The notes under the pieces were generated by a model, which did not search any database, had not been told where the DNA came from, and saw only the letters and a list, made by a program, of their open reading frames with translations. Below are positions 41,289 to 51,114 of a stretch of DNA of 56,496 nucleotides, piece by piece. The translations under genes were made by a program, and so were the position numbers. Within the stretch, counting starts at the first letter, position 1. Each line of letters opens with the position of its first letter. This stretch comes from Symbiodinium natans (Eukaryota; Sar; Dinophyceae; Suessiales; Symbiodiniaceae): the NCBI GenBank assembly GCA_905221605.1, contig CAJNDS010002140.1:583980-640475 (forward strand), in the 5' to 3' direction.

Positions 41289-41398
41289 TAGGGTTTAGGG
41301 GTTTAGGGGTTTAGGGGTTTAGGGGTTTAGGGGTTTAGGGGTTTAGGGGTTTAGGGGTTTAGGGGTTTAGGGGTTTAGGGGTTTAGGGGTTTAGGGTT
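41289..41398. repeat. Homogeneous variant array (TTTAGGGG)n
   Basis: About 13 consecutive 8-base units TTTAGGGG, one G longer than the standard heptamer, flanked by a few TTTAGGG. The block is uniform, unlike scattered point variants. Confidence 0.9.
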
Positions 41399-41699
41399 TT
41401 TGTTTGCCCTACACTCGTTTGGCGATGCTCACCCCAGCCTACCCCAAACCCTGAACCCTAAACCACAAACCCCAAAAGCTTTCGAAGGTCACCTGTGGCG
41501 GGCACGAAGCCAGCAGTTGTCGAGACTGCCCGAAAGGCCCCAGCTGCCACATTGTTCACTAGTAAGCAGGGCTTTTGGGTTTTCATGCGTGAAGTGAGTT
41601 AAAAGGCGTCTGCAGTAAAGGGATGTAGGGGATCGGCCTTTGATGGGCCAGGCATGCCAGGAGTCACGTGGAGCCTCATGCCATGAGTTAGGATTTAGG

Positions 41700-41870
41700 G
41701 TTTAGGGATTTGTATGGCCGCTTGTGTCCAGGGCATGGCGCAAGCTGGTGCAACGTTGATTGCGGATGGGCGCAGCTGGCAGAAGTTACTTCTTGCTTTG
41801 GACAGCTTGCTGAGCCTGTCACACAAGCCAGTAAACCCAAAGGTCATGTGAAACAGGGTTTATTTACTGC
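41700..41870 (+). CDS. Exon candidate, unidentified
   Basis: The + frame reads M-A-A-C-V-Q-G-M-A-Q-A-G-A-T-L-I-A-D-G-R, then S-W-Q-K-L-L-L-A-L-D-S-L-L-S-L. The W-Q-K-L-L-L-A-L stretch recalls PPR helix B, but the rest does not fit. Low confidence. Confidence 0.3.
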
Positions 41871-41954
41871 TATTGGTGAGTGTATACAGTGTTCATCAAA
41901 ATGTAATTATTGGTGAGTGTATATTGGTGAGTGTATATATGTTGGGTGTCCATT

Positions 41955-42060
41955 TGGGGGTTTTCGAAAATAGGGGGTACCCTTTTGGGGGGGGGGGGGG
42001 TTCCTACAATAAGGATTATAGTATTTGGCGGTATACTACGGCGACCCTATTTTTGGGAAA
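41955..42060 (+). mobile_element. Fold-back element, family C, diverged
   Basis: GGGGGTTTTCGAAAATAGGG at the left with TACCC, 'CTACAATAAGGATTATAGT' and TTTTTGGGAAACGCCC at the right. A poly-G run interrupts it. Confidence 0.6.
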
Positions 42061-42129
42061 CGCCCATTTGGGGTCTGATAAGAATAGAAGAGCCCTACAC
42101 TTCATGTACAAGATTGCTTGCTTTTTCCA

Positions 42130-42205
42130 GGCCAATGGTGCCTGCAAAGCAGTATTCAAAACCTCCGACGTCACTTCACCTGCGTGGGAGGCACTGAGTT
42201 TGCTA
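42130..42205 (+). CDS. Exon candidate, unidentified
   Basis: From acceptor TTCCAG|G at 42131 the + frame reads A-N-G-A-C-K-A-V-F-K-T-S-D-V-T-S-P-A-W-E, then A-L-S-L. Plausible coding sequence between repeats, unrecognised. Confidence 0.35.
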
Positions 42206-42854
42206 GTATGGGCGCTTCATTTGTACAGGGTATATAAGGGTCTTTATCAGGGGTCCCCTTTCCAGGGGCCATATAAAGCCATATAGCTACCCTAAGACTG
42301 TGTGGAAGGCAAGTCTAGGTCCTGACACCAGTAGAGCACCCGGCACGTGTAAAGGACGGTGTCAACTGCACTTCTAGACGTGTAGACTCGCAACGGGCTT
42401 AGCTCTGCAGACAGGAAGCTTACAGACCTGCATACTCAGACATGTAACCCGCCTTACAGCCAAAGTGGTTCTTGTACATGAACTGCGCCATAGAAGTGGC
42501 CCTGGGAGGGAGAGGTAAAGAGAGAGAGAGAGAGAGAGTGTGTGTGTGTGTGTCTCAGAGCCTCAGAAACCTTTGGTAACATCTTTGGCGGGGACTGGGA
42601 GCCTGAGGAATGCACAGTGCCACCTAGTACTGGGTAGGCCCGTGAGAGGTTATATATTTTGCTTGATCGGGTTCGAGAAGGTCATACTCCGGAGTATTTT
42701 TCAGAGGTTGCAAGGGGCCAACCTAGAATGGTCTTGTGGTATGTTCTGGCATCGTGGCTCGTACAACCTTGTCGGTTCTCGACCCATGGCAGCTTAGCTC
42801 AGACACTACAGTGGGCTCATGTTTTCGAAGGGCCTGAGAGCTACTAGCTTGCAG

Positions 42855-43118
42855 GGTTCTGAGAAGTTCAGTTTGCGTAGCAAATTGATTATCAATAAAT
42901 AATATATCAGCTTTATCAGTTTTGATAATTTGAATTATTAAATCAACAATACTATTCAAATGATTTGCAGCTTGTAGATTTCCATTTGGAAATTCTTCAT
43001 ATGTTTTATCTAAAAGATCAAGTATTTTTGTCATAACACGATCAAAATAATTTGTTGACATATTCCAAATATTATGTATATTTGAACAAATATGATGAGC
43101 AGCTTTAAGGACCAACAT
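42855..43118 (-). CDS. AT-rich minus-strand ORF, foreign-looking
   Basis: Reading from 43118, the minus strand encodes M-L-V-L-K-A-A-H-H-I-C-S-N-I-H-N-I-W-N-M, then S-T-N-Y-F-D-R-V-M-T-K-I-L-D-L-L-D-K, then A-D-I-L-F-I-D-N-Q-F-A-T-Q. The block is roughly three quarters AT, while flanking sequence is near 50 percent, and it uses ATA, TTA and AAT codons that + strand genes here avoid. The frame stays open to 42723 but loses AT bias after about 42860. It is a fragment with no recognisable domain. It may be transferred, of organelle or symbiont origin, or an assembly chimera. Confidence 0.5.
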
Positions 43119-43137
43119 CCAGCCACTCCCTAACGGC

Positions 43138-43238
43138 CGTAAACCCTAAACCCTAAAGGCTCTAAACCATAAAGGCCCTAACTAAACCCTAAACCCTAAA
43201 CCCTAAACCCCAAACCCTAAACCCTAAACCCTAAACGC
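43138..43238. repeat. Interstitial CCCTAAA array
   Basis: C-strand units broken by GGCTCTAAACCATAAAGGC, abutting the AT-rich ORF on its right. Confidence 0.85.
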
Positions 43239-43357
43239 TTTTTGTTGGAAGGGCTCCTGGGTGGAGTTGGCCTTCACCGAGATCCAGGATGCTGGGGCCC
43301 CCGCATTGCTACCGTGAGTCACTGTCACGGTCGCCTGGGCTGCCACTTGAAGCTTTG

Positions 43358-43446
43358 GATTTAGGGTTTAGGGTTTAGGGTTTAGGGTTTAGGGTTTAGG
43401 GTTCAGGGTTCAGGGTTTAGGGTTTAGGGTTTTAGGGTTTAGGCTG
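43358..43446. repeat. Interstitial TTTAGGG array
   Basis: Twelve G-strand units, two of them TTCAGGG, facing the C-strand array 120 bases to the left. Confidence 0.85.
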
Positions 43447-43539
43447 AAAGCTGCAGGTTTGCTGTAAAGCTTCGTAGCCAGTGGCCGCTTCATGGCCTGA
43501 AGGGCTATGGGTCGGGTTGCATGGGATGCCTGTGCAACA

Positions 43540-43735
43540 TGGGGGGTTTACGAAAATAAGGGACCCCCAACAAGGTATAATAAGGACCCCAATCAGGTAC
43601 CCCGAATATCGACCCCCACATAGTAGGATTCCCTTATAATAAGGGCCCTAACAAGGCACCCTTAAAATAGACCCCCACATAGTAGGATTCCCTTGTAATA
43701 AGGACCGCCAATAAGTCATTTCGGAAACCCCCCCC
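43540..43735 (+). mobile_element. Fold-back element, family C, with internal tandem duplications
   Basis: GGGGGGTTTACGAAAATAAG opens it and 'CATTTCGGAAACCCCCCCCA' closes it. The core 'GACCCCCACATAGTAGGATT' with CCCTTATAATAAGG is present twice in full and once in part. The element has expanded by internal duplication. Confidence 0.8.
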
Positions 43736-43739
43736 ACAT

Positions 43740-43840
43740 TGCTCGCGCGAATTGAGCTTGATGAGGTCGAGGCCGTGAATGTGCGCATGGGTGGCTATGC
43801 TCAGACCTCGGTGCCCTTAGCACCCATGAGTGCCATTACA
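43740..43840 (+). CDS. Exon candidate, unidentified
   Basis: Directly after the family C element, a + frame reads A-R-I-E-L-D-E-V-E-A-V-N-V-R-M-G-G-Y-A-Q. Composition is protein-like. The frame runs on into an AT repeat, so the exon must end before about 43850. Confidence 0.35.
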
Positions 43841-44243
43841 TCATTTTTTATCTGCATTCAGCAATATAATATATGTAACATATATATATATATATACATT
43901 TTGATTTCTTTATATCTCTATTTATTTTTTATTCATTTATTTATTGGTTTATGTGTTTTTGACTATTTGTTTTGCATTACTCTGCATTCTCGCGGTCACA
44001 GCAGTACTAGCTGCAGCCAGGGTTCGGGTCGCATCCAATGCCTCTGTGGTGTCTTGAGCCGGTCGTTCAAGGTTCGGCCGCCTTGCGAGAAGTGCAGCAA
44101 AGGGGCCGGATCCTCGCAGGGTTTGCGAATCTCACGCAGCAGGTCGCGTGAGCAGGAACCGGATTTTGGCAGCTTAGGGCTTAGGGTGTATCATGTGCGG
44201 GTGTGTGGAGACTCATCAGCGTCGCCTACTGTGCCCGACATGA

Positions 44244-44349
44244 TTGAATGATTGCTGGGCGGCTGCTGCACCGAAGGCGGAGGTTCCCGATGACGACTTC
44301 GACCATGCGCTGGATGACGCGGAGATGCCCTCATCTCAGTCAGCAGGCA
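44244..44349 (+). CDS. Acidic exon candidate
   Basis: The + frame reads C-W-A-A-A-A-P-K-A-E-V-P-D-D-D-F-D-H-A-L, then D-D-A-E-M-P-S-S-Q-S-A-G, and could end at a GC donor near 44350. Strongly acidic. Unidentified. The 97-codon Arg/Ser-rich frame over it is a shadow. Confidence 0.4.
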
Positions 44350-44605
44350 GGACAGGCCCTAGCGGCGGGTACGAAAAAAGGGTCTGCACTGGTCACGAGC
44401 GATGCCAGCTGTACAATCTGCACCATCTGTACCTTATGGGTACCTTCCACTGCACTCCCCCCCCCCCTCGTTTTTGTCTCTAAAATATCCTGTCTGGGTG
44501 CTCTCGTTGCAGAGGTTGTTTGGACGTGGTCGTGGCGATAGCACGGCCGCGGGCTAAGATGACTTGCGACTAGCTGGCTGACCCAATATTTGGAGGCAGG
44601 CATAT

Positions 44606-44705
44606 GGGGGTGTATGAATCTAAGGGGCCCCGAATATAGACCCCTCAAATAGTAGGATCCCCTTATCATATAGACCCCAACAAGGTGCCCCTTTCGGGAA
44701 CCCCC
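44606..44705 (+). mobile_element. Fold-back element, family C
   Basis: GGGGGTGTATGAATCTAAGG at the left, 'GAATATAGACCCCTCAAATA', 'GTAGGATCCCCTTATCAT' and CCCTTTCGGGAACCCCC at the right. Confidence 0.75.
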
Positions 44706-44709
44706 GTCT

Positions 44710-46115
44710 GATCCGGAGCCACAAAAGATGAGGTATCTTTGCTGTAGTCAAGCCGCGCACCCAATTTTCTCACAGATGGTCTTGTGCCAAGGACATGTCA
44801 TCCTGCAGCAGATACACAAAGATGACAGACCTCGCGGGGCGGGAGGCCCCTTCAATCAAAAACCTAGTTGGAGCACCCCACTCTGGCCTCTCACCCATGT
44901 GATTTCACAGAGGGTTGAGTGGGGTTGCGGGGGGTAAAAACCCTAAAACCTAAGCCCTAAGAGGAAGTGCAGGTGATTTCCAGTTCATGGGTCCGCAATG
45001 CCGCGGTTTCGCACATTGCGCGCGCGCGCGCTCCGATGGTGCCTTCTACCTGTAAGCATCCGTGCTGTCCGAACGTCGCGCTCTCCCGCACATCAAGTGA
45101 GCATCATACCTTTTGCCAGGCGAGCTTGCCAAAACCATTGATATATTCAGAGTTGTGCCACTTTCCGCAAAGTCTTGCGACCATGACCAAATCTTGAGAG
45201 GGAAAGGCTTATGAGGCTTGTGTCTAGCTCTTGCAGACTCTACGTCGTACTCGTTTTGGGCATCCGTGCTTCTCGCCTGCGTGGCAGGCGTGCCACTGGC
45301 AAAACAGGGAAACAGGGGGGGGGGGGTGTTGACAGTCCTTCTCTCGTATGCTAGGTGGGACTTTACTAATTACGACTTTATCACTTTATAAGTTTAGGGC
45401 TCCTCTAATTTCATATGAAGGGAGCTCACAGTTAAACTTTTATTGAGGGGTTAAGGAGCAACCAAGTATGCAAAGGCGAAGGTCACGGTATGTTAAGCCC
45501 ATGCTGTTTAAGCAGGATCGTTTTCTGTTTTGTGGCGGCGTAAGCCGAAGATCATCTGGTCTAGGAGATTGACTAGGGTTTCTTCGGGTTCTTAAAAAGG
45601 GTCTAGTTTGGCTCAATATGGCCAGCACAGTATGCGAGTCAAGCGCTTGGTCAAGCCATAGCTCGTTGCTGCTAGGCTTTCCAATGCGACGTCCCAACTC
45701 ACCACTCTAGTCACTCTAGTCAGAGTTGCAGAAATATGTTATCATCTTCTACCGAAAGGCTGAATCCTCGATCGGCATAAATTCCAGGCATGCCATTCAC
45801 GGCGGCATGAAGCGCGGATGCGTTTTGTTTGGATGGGGGGCTGTCGATCCACAACGAATCTCAGGCCTGCTCTTGTACGTAGCATGTGCCTGTCGTGCCA
45901 CACGCGCGCCATAAGACGCGTGTGCCTTCTTCCTGTGCTTGGCAGCGCGGGGGAGTGGCAAAGTCGTTTGCAATGTGCATGCTTGGAAACTCCCGGGGGT
46001 TATGAGCCCTGACCCCCTGAAAACCTTAAGCTGCCAAACCCATGGACCCTGAAGTCCCCTCAAGCAGAAGATTTAGCCAAGAATAAGAATCGCTTGCCCC
46101 TCGTGATCCCTTGTG
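44710..46115. other. No recognised gene
   Basis: Short ORFs only. After acceptor TCACAG|, 44776-44850 gives M-V-L-C-Q-G-H-V-I-L-Q-Q-I-H-K-D-D, a weak exon candidate. A short (CG)n run is at 45018-45030, a G run near 45316 and an AT-rich stretch at 45360-45450. Confidence 0.35.
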
Positions 46116-46120
46116 TGCAG

Positions 46121-46220
46121 GTTTTTTGGCGGAGTAGCTTCAGCGCACCCGTGAAGGATGCAGGAGCCCCAATCGCTGAAAAGCTGGAGTGCAACGGCAA
46201 CGACATTGCAAAGAGTTTAG
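46121..46220 (+). CDS. Exon candidate, unidentified
   Basis: After acceptor GTGTGCAG|G at 46120 the + frame reads V-F-W-R-S-S-F-S-A-P-V-K-D-A-G-A-P-I-A-E, then K-L-E-C-N-G-N-D-I-A-K-S-L, to TTTAG|GACATG, a possible GA donor. Convincing coding composition, no family recognised. Confidence 0.45.
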
Positions 46221-46574
46221 GACATGTTTTTTGTTGCTGTTTGGGCCTAGCGCTATTTACAGCATAGTAGTGTTAGTGTTGGGTGTGGGGGTGAATGCGA
46301 GTTCCATGATGGAACTTGCGCTTGACGTGCTCCAGGAGGGAGCCAAGACTGATCTGATGTCATCAGGACTACGCCGCCCACCACAAACTCCAGCTCACGT
46401 CTGTTTTGGCTGTTTTGGGCGCAAGTACCAGGTCTGGTTGCGAACAAAACTTAAGGCGAACTGAGCCCTTCAAGGTTGGGTGTGGGAGTGCGAAGTCGCC
46501 TCAGCAACCATCTTCGGCATGTGCTGCAACCTATGTTGAATCGACCACAGCTGGGACTGGGTGTCCTAAGGGGC

Positions 46575-46683
46575 GTGTGGGGGTTTACGAAGATGAGGGA
46601 ACCCCAAAATAGACCCCCCAAATTGTAGGATTCCCTTGTCGTAAGGACCCCAACAAGGTGCCCTGAATTTCGGAAACCCGCCA
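46575..46683 (+). mobile_element. Fold-back element, family C
   Basis: GGGGGTTTACGAAGATGAGG at the left, 'AGACCCCCCAAATTGTAG', GGATTCCCTTGTCGTAAGG and 'TTTCGGAAACCCGCC' at the right. Confidence 0.8.
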
Positions 46684-46804
46684 TGTCGTCAATGTAGTCA
46701 GTTCTCTAGCTGGCTCTTACGGTGGTCACTTGGCTGTTCCTCTTGAGTATGTAGACAGAACTGACCTTGTCGAGCCCCCAGCATCCTTCCCTGAACAATA
46801 AACC

Positions 46805-46866
46805 CCCCTAAACCCTAAACCCTAAGCCTAAAGCCTAAACCCTAAACCCTAAACCCTAAACCCTGG
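46805..46866. repeat. Interstitial CCCTAAA array
   Basis: Eight C-strand units with CCTAAGC variants. A G-strand remnant is at 46963-47008. Confidence 0.8.
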
Positions 46867-47340
46867 AGCGGGCCTCGGAAGGAAGACCCCGGCTGAGGTT
46901 CGATGCATCCGCATCCAAGTCACTCGCGTGTGGCACTGAGTTGCAGCCACGACCCATAACCCTAGGGTTTAGGGTTTAGAGTTTAGGTTTAGGGTTTGGG
47001 GTTTAGTGCCTTTAGGGTTTAGGGCCAAGTTGAGGGTTTGGCGTACTATAGGATAGGGTTTAGAGCCAGAGGGCCAGCAGACTGGATCAAGCTGAAGCTA
47101 CTGTACCAAGGCCCACCCCGATGTACCGTTCTTATGATTGCAATATCCTGTCATGCAGTACTCAATTCGGCATATATCGGTTTCGTAGTATTATTGAACA
47201 TATACAGAGGTTCATATGTATGTGTGCACATACACACAAATGTATGGATAGTATGTATGTATGTATTTATATATGTATACATGTGGTGATTTATTTGCTT
47301 GTTTATTTATTTAATATTACTGTGGATTATCCTGAGTTCA

Positions 47341-47426
47341 GACTCTGTCGAAGCCTTCCGCCTGAGGCCCAGCAACATCCTCTGGTTTTCCGGGATCTTC
47401 AAGTACGGACAACGAAGGTCGGGCGT
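47341..47426 (+). CDS. Exon candidate, unidentified
   Basis: A + frame reads S-D-S-V-E-A-F-R-L-R-P-S-N-I-L-W-F-S-G-I, then F-K-Y-G-Q-R. It ends shortly before a family E element. An overlapping frame (135 codons) is longer but runs through AT-rich repeat. Unrecognised. Confidence 0.35.
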
Positions 47427-47447
47427 CCCGAGCGGTTGAGGGGATTC

Positions 47448-47539
47448 CTATATCCCCCTTGGGAATTATTTTTTGTTTATATAAAACCCAAGAGGATAGC
47501 AAACATGATATTTTCATTAAGGTTCTAAGGGGAGTATAG
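47448..47539. mobile_element. Fold-back element, family E
   Basis: CTATATCCCCCTTGGGAATT and TTCTAAGGGGAGTATAG form the inverted ends; 'TTGTTTATATAAAACCCAAG' lies inside, matching 24211-24307. Confidence 0.8.
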
Positions 47540-48554
47540 TTTCACAGTGGCATAGTCAGCGCTATCACGCAACGAAGCCAAAATTGCCAACATGACCTGC
47601 CAGGCAAAGCAAGGGAAGGCAGCAGCCAAAGTTGCCCGGAGCTTGAGCCGTTTCAGGTTGTTGCAACACCCCCATTTGTAGCATATGTGCCAAAGATGTC
47701 TGAGGACCAGTCTAACGGTGACTGAGGCACGCAGCCCCCTGCAGATACCCGCCGTGCAGCTGCTCTGCTGCAATATGAGCTCGCTCCAGACTTTTTTTGC
47801 CCAGCATGATGCTAAACGGCCGCTCGGCGCACGCAGAAGTCTAGAGTTTCCCCAGGTCCGTGCTTCGAAACCCTGCAGCCTTGCGCGGAGCGCCACAGGT
47901 GGGTTTACAGACTGCGACAGCGGTTTAGGGTTTAGGCTTTAGGCTTTAAGCTTTAGGGTTTAGTTTAGGGTTTGGAGTTTAGGGTTTTTTAGGGTTTAGG
48001 AGCTTAGACATAATCACGCTGCCCTCTGGGCCAGTGCAGGTGGATGGCTGGAGTGAGCAGCACCTGGAATGGGTCATCGGCCCGGCCAAAACCACTCATT
48101 CAGTAGCTTCAAGGTTTGCACGTACTAGCTTCCTACTTTGTGGTGTCCTCTTTAACTTGGTGACTTCTTGGTGTGCTGCTGTCTACATGAATTACTGTCT
48201 GCATGATTACTGACAGAGGAATGCGGCAGGCTATCAGGTGACTGTGTCAGCAAGTCATCGGAAAGATATAGCGCCAAGCACCGCAGGGCTCAGAACTGCA
48301 CCGTCATGACGTCAAGAGTTAGGGTTTAGTTTTCAGGGCGGAACCTACCAGATAGGCCCTTGCGTTTTTTTCAAGCAACATTCTCTGAGGAACCATAAGA
48401 GGATATTTTTAGAAATGCTTTTCAGAAGGCTTGAACGGCCAACCTACCCTCTCACTGCCGACGAGGTCTTGCTAACTTCGTTGGCTGCCTTTGCAGGCGT
48501 AGCGTTCTCAGACTCTAGCACGAACGCTGCGGGTTCAGAAGGCTGGTGGTTGAG

Positions 48555-48616
48555 CCAAGGCCTTTGCGGGCGTCCTTGGCAGCCTGCTCAAGGGCAAGAC
48601 AAAGCGACGCCGGAAG
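48555..48616 (+). CDS. Exon of unidentified gene with basic C-terminus
   Basis: The + frame reads K-A-F-A-G-V-L-G-S-L-L-K-G-K-T-K-R-R-R-K to donor AAG|GTGTTT at 48617. Upstream acceptor GAG (48553-48554). The basic cluster resembles a nuclear signal. Unrecognised. Confidence 0.4.
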
Positions 48617-48652
48617 GTGTTTACTGGATGAGCCTTTGCTGGATTTTTCTCC

Positions 48653-48776
48653 GAAACCCTAAACCCTAAACCCTAAACCCTAAACCCTAAACCCTAAACC
48701 CTAAACCCTAAACCCTAAACCCTAAACCCTAAACCCTAAACCCTAAACCCTAAACCCTAAACCCTAAACCCTAAAC
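48653..48776. repeat. Interstitial (CCCTAAA)17 array
   Basis: Perfect C-strand heptamers throughout; one of the cleanest internal arrays. Confidence 0.95.
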
Positions 48777-48779
48777 TTA

Positions 48780-49860
48780 ATCTCCGTGCCACCTTTGGTT
48801 CGGTCTCAAGTCTCCTCGGAACCTCAGCCAGGAAGCTCCTGAGCAGAGCCAAGCACATGAGATGGTGAAGAAGGTCTCAAAGCACCAGGCAGGACATTCC
48901 TCCGTTTTTTTTGAAAGAAAACACAGCAAAGCTGTACTGCATAGGGGATTAGGATTATTCCTCTGTTTTTTGTTGCTTGCTGCCCGAAAAAAAACCCTTG
49001 GCAGCTTGGCTACGCCTGCGGCTTCACTGGCTGCAGACTCTTGAAACCCCTCGCAGGCACTCCTGCAACTGGGCCAAGACGAGCTGTTGGTGGACCCCCA
49101 CCATGCCTTCGACTTCTGAAGCGTCAGGGCCAAGGCAGTGATCCACTGGCCATGGGGCTGCGGAGCATCCTGTCTGCAGCCCCGTGCGTCCGGGAAAATC
49201 CCCAGAGTGCGCATCACTTGCCAGTAGTGAGTGGCGCCTTAGCCGCTGGCAAACTGCAGCCCTGCCAAGGAGAGAGACAGTACGTAGATGAGTTTTGCAA
49301 ATTTAAATGGTGGCTCCGAAACAGTGATTGGCACATGGCTGCGGACCCGGATAGCCTTGCAGAAGCTCGGACAAGCATCGGACGACTGCAGCGAGCAACC
49401 GGCACAAAGAGAGCTTGGCCGATGAGTTGAAGCCTACTCCGTGTTCTGGTGCTTGTCCGGGGCTTCTACGTCCTTCTCAGGTTGCATCCTCTGGACTCTG
49501 GACGAAAGCACTTGGGGTCTGTTTCGTTCTACCAAGGGCCCTTTCCTGTCTCTAAGTTGTCTCGAAGAGTGTGTGTGTGTATATATATGTGTATTTGAAA
49601 ATATGTATGTACATATACATGTATTAAAGCGAATATGCGTAGAAGTGTGTGTGTGTGTGTTCTCTGTCTTTTTAATTCGTCATTGTTTGCTTTATGCATG
49701 TACTCATGTACTCATGTATCCATGTATTGATGCATTCATGTATTCATGTGTTCGGATATTCATCCATTCAGTTTTGGCGCCTGGCCTTGCTTCTTACTTC
49801 TTTTGTCATGCACTGTGACTACCCAGTGCCTTAACAAACTGAACATGAAAATGTACGTGT
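48780..49860. other. No recognised gene; one short exon-like frame
   Basis: After TCGCAG|G near 49056 a + frame reads A-L-L-Q-L-G-Q-D-E-L-L-V-D-P-H-H-A-F-D-F before a stop. 49570-49660 holds GT runs and 49690-49765 repeats of CATGTA(T/C)TCATGTAT. Longer ORFs here are composition-driven. Confidence 0.35.
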
Positions 49861-49893
49861 GTGCAGAGATGTACAGAGCAGTTCCGCTATTGC

Positions 49894-50092
49894 AGGCGGC
49901 CGGCGAGGCTGAAACCTCTCAGTTTCCTTTTTTCATTGGTGGCCTTCTGGTTGTCTTGGCCGGCGTCGCCGCTCTTGTGCTGGGCCCTCAGTCAGAACAG
50001 TCAGCCCTTCAGTCGGAAAAGCAAGATGCAGGCAGTCAAGATGCATGCTGGCTTGCTCCTCCCATTGTCCCCGCCGCCGGCAAGTCCGCCAC
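49894..50092 (+). CDS. Exon candidate with one membrane segment
   Basis: After acceptor TTGCAG|G (49894-49895) the + frame reads A-A-G-E-A-E-T-S-Q-F-P-F-F-I-G-G-L-L-V-V, then L-A-G-V-A-A-L-V-L-G-P, then Q-S-E-K-Q-D-A-G-S-Q-D-A. One strong transmembrane helix is followed by a polar tail that runs into poly-C. It lies 1.1 kb upstream of chlM. Dinoflagellate plastid preproteins can carry a hydrophobic stop-transfer segment in their leader, so it could be the chlM leader, but this is speculation. Confidence 0.4.

Positions 50093-50129
<37 letters not shown>
50093..50129. repeat. Poly-C run
   Basis: About 35 C residues without interruption, next to the CTGTAAATACCAG module. Confidence 0.85.
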
Positions 50130-50133
<4 letters not shown>

Positions 50134-50254
50134 GACAAAAAATGCTGGTTTGGGGCAAGTTGAAAGGTTTGTCAGAGCATCAGGCAGAAACCGTTGCGTG
50201 GGTGCTTCGAAACGGTCGCGTTTGCTGCTACAACTGTGTGCCCTGGGATGTGTC

Positions 50255-50400
50255 AAGACGCAAAACACTGTAAATACCAGCGTTTTCGGTCGAAGCTGCC
50301 GGAACATTTCTCGAACCTTGTTCCGGGGGATGTGTCAAGAAGCAAAACAGCGCAAACACCGATGTTTTCGGCATGTTTGCAAGCGAAGCACCAAAACGCC
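50255..50400. repeat. CTGTAAATACCAGCG module
   Basis: AAACACTGTAAATACCAGCG, 'GTTCCGGGGGATGTGTCAAG' and 'ACACCGATGTTTTCGGCATG' repeat the layout of 19852-20090. Confidence 0.65.
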
Positions 50401-50426
50401 ACGGACGACGACGACGACGACGACGA

Positions 50427-50483
<57 letters not shown>

Positions 50484-50504
50484 CGAGGACGACGACGAGG
50501 ACGA

Positions 50505-50555
<51 letters not shown>

Positions 50556-50740
50556 CGACGACGCCGACGCCGACGCCGACGGCGACGCCGACGACGACGA
50601 CGACTACTAGCACGTACTAGTACTAGTACTAGTACTACTACGACGACAATGACGACGACGATGACTATGACTACGACTACGCCTACGCCTACGACTACGA
50701 CTACGACTGCTACTACGACGACAATTAATACGACTACGTC
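50401..50740. repeat. (GAC)n / (GAGGAC)n / GTACTAG compound triplet array
   Basis: GAC triplets alternate with GAG in hexamers, then GCCGAC, then a GTACTAGTACTAG palindrome block and TACGAC triplets. ORFs are poly-Asp/Glu, poly-Arg/Gly or poly-Thr/Arg, depending on frame; none is supported. Confidence 0.9.
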
Positions 50741-51044
50741 GGTGATTATGTCGATTTCTAGTAGTATTTCTGCTGCATTCCTGCCCGAAATTACTATCGT
50801 CCTGGTACTAGCACTGCTGCAAGTGAGTATGAACCTTGTTGATGGAGCTGTTAGCTCCTGTAAGGCTCGGCGCGGACAGCAACGAGGACGTCGATGACAA
50901 GAAGGTCGGTCCTTTCGTATGGGGACCATGAACCCTCTAAGCCCTTAAGCCCTATAAGTCCCGTCAATAAGCCCTACAAACCCCATCCAACCATTAACAT
51001 ACATCATGGGCTGCATGTCGAGAAGTGGCCACATTGTGGAAAGT

Positions 51045-51105
51045 GACCGTTTGTGAAGCCGCAAGCACCATCAGCGCTTGCTGTGATTCTGCCTGGAAAA
51101 TGTGA
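51045..51105 (+). pseudogene. Possible decayed PPR motif
   Basis: A + frame reads E-A-A-S-T-I-S-A-C-C-D-S-A-W-K-M before TGA. The S-T-I-S-A-C core followed by a Trp matches the PPR pieces at 3594 and 2841, but Glu-Lys after Cys is lost. Confidence 0.3.
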
Positions 51106-51114
51106 CTCCGTGAG

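Noticed and set aside
50194-50929. Poly-Asp/Glu or poly-Arg/Gly proteins
   Set aside because: GAC/GAG triplets give open frames in all phases on both strands. No conserved domain flanks them.
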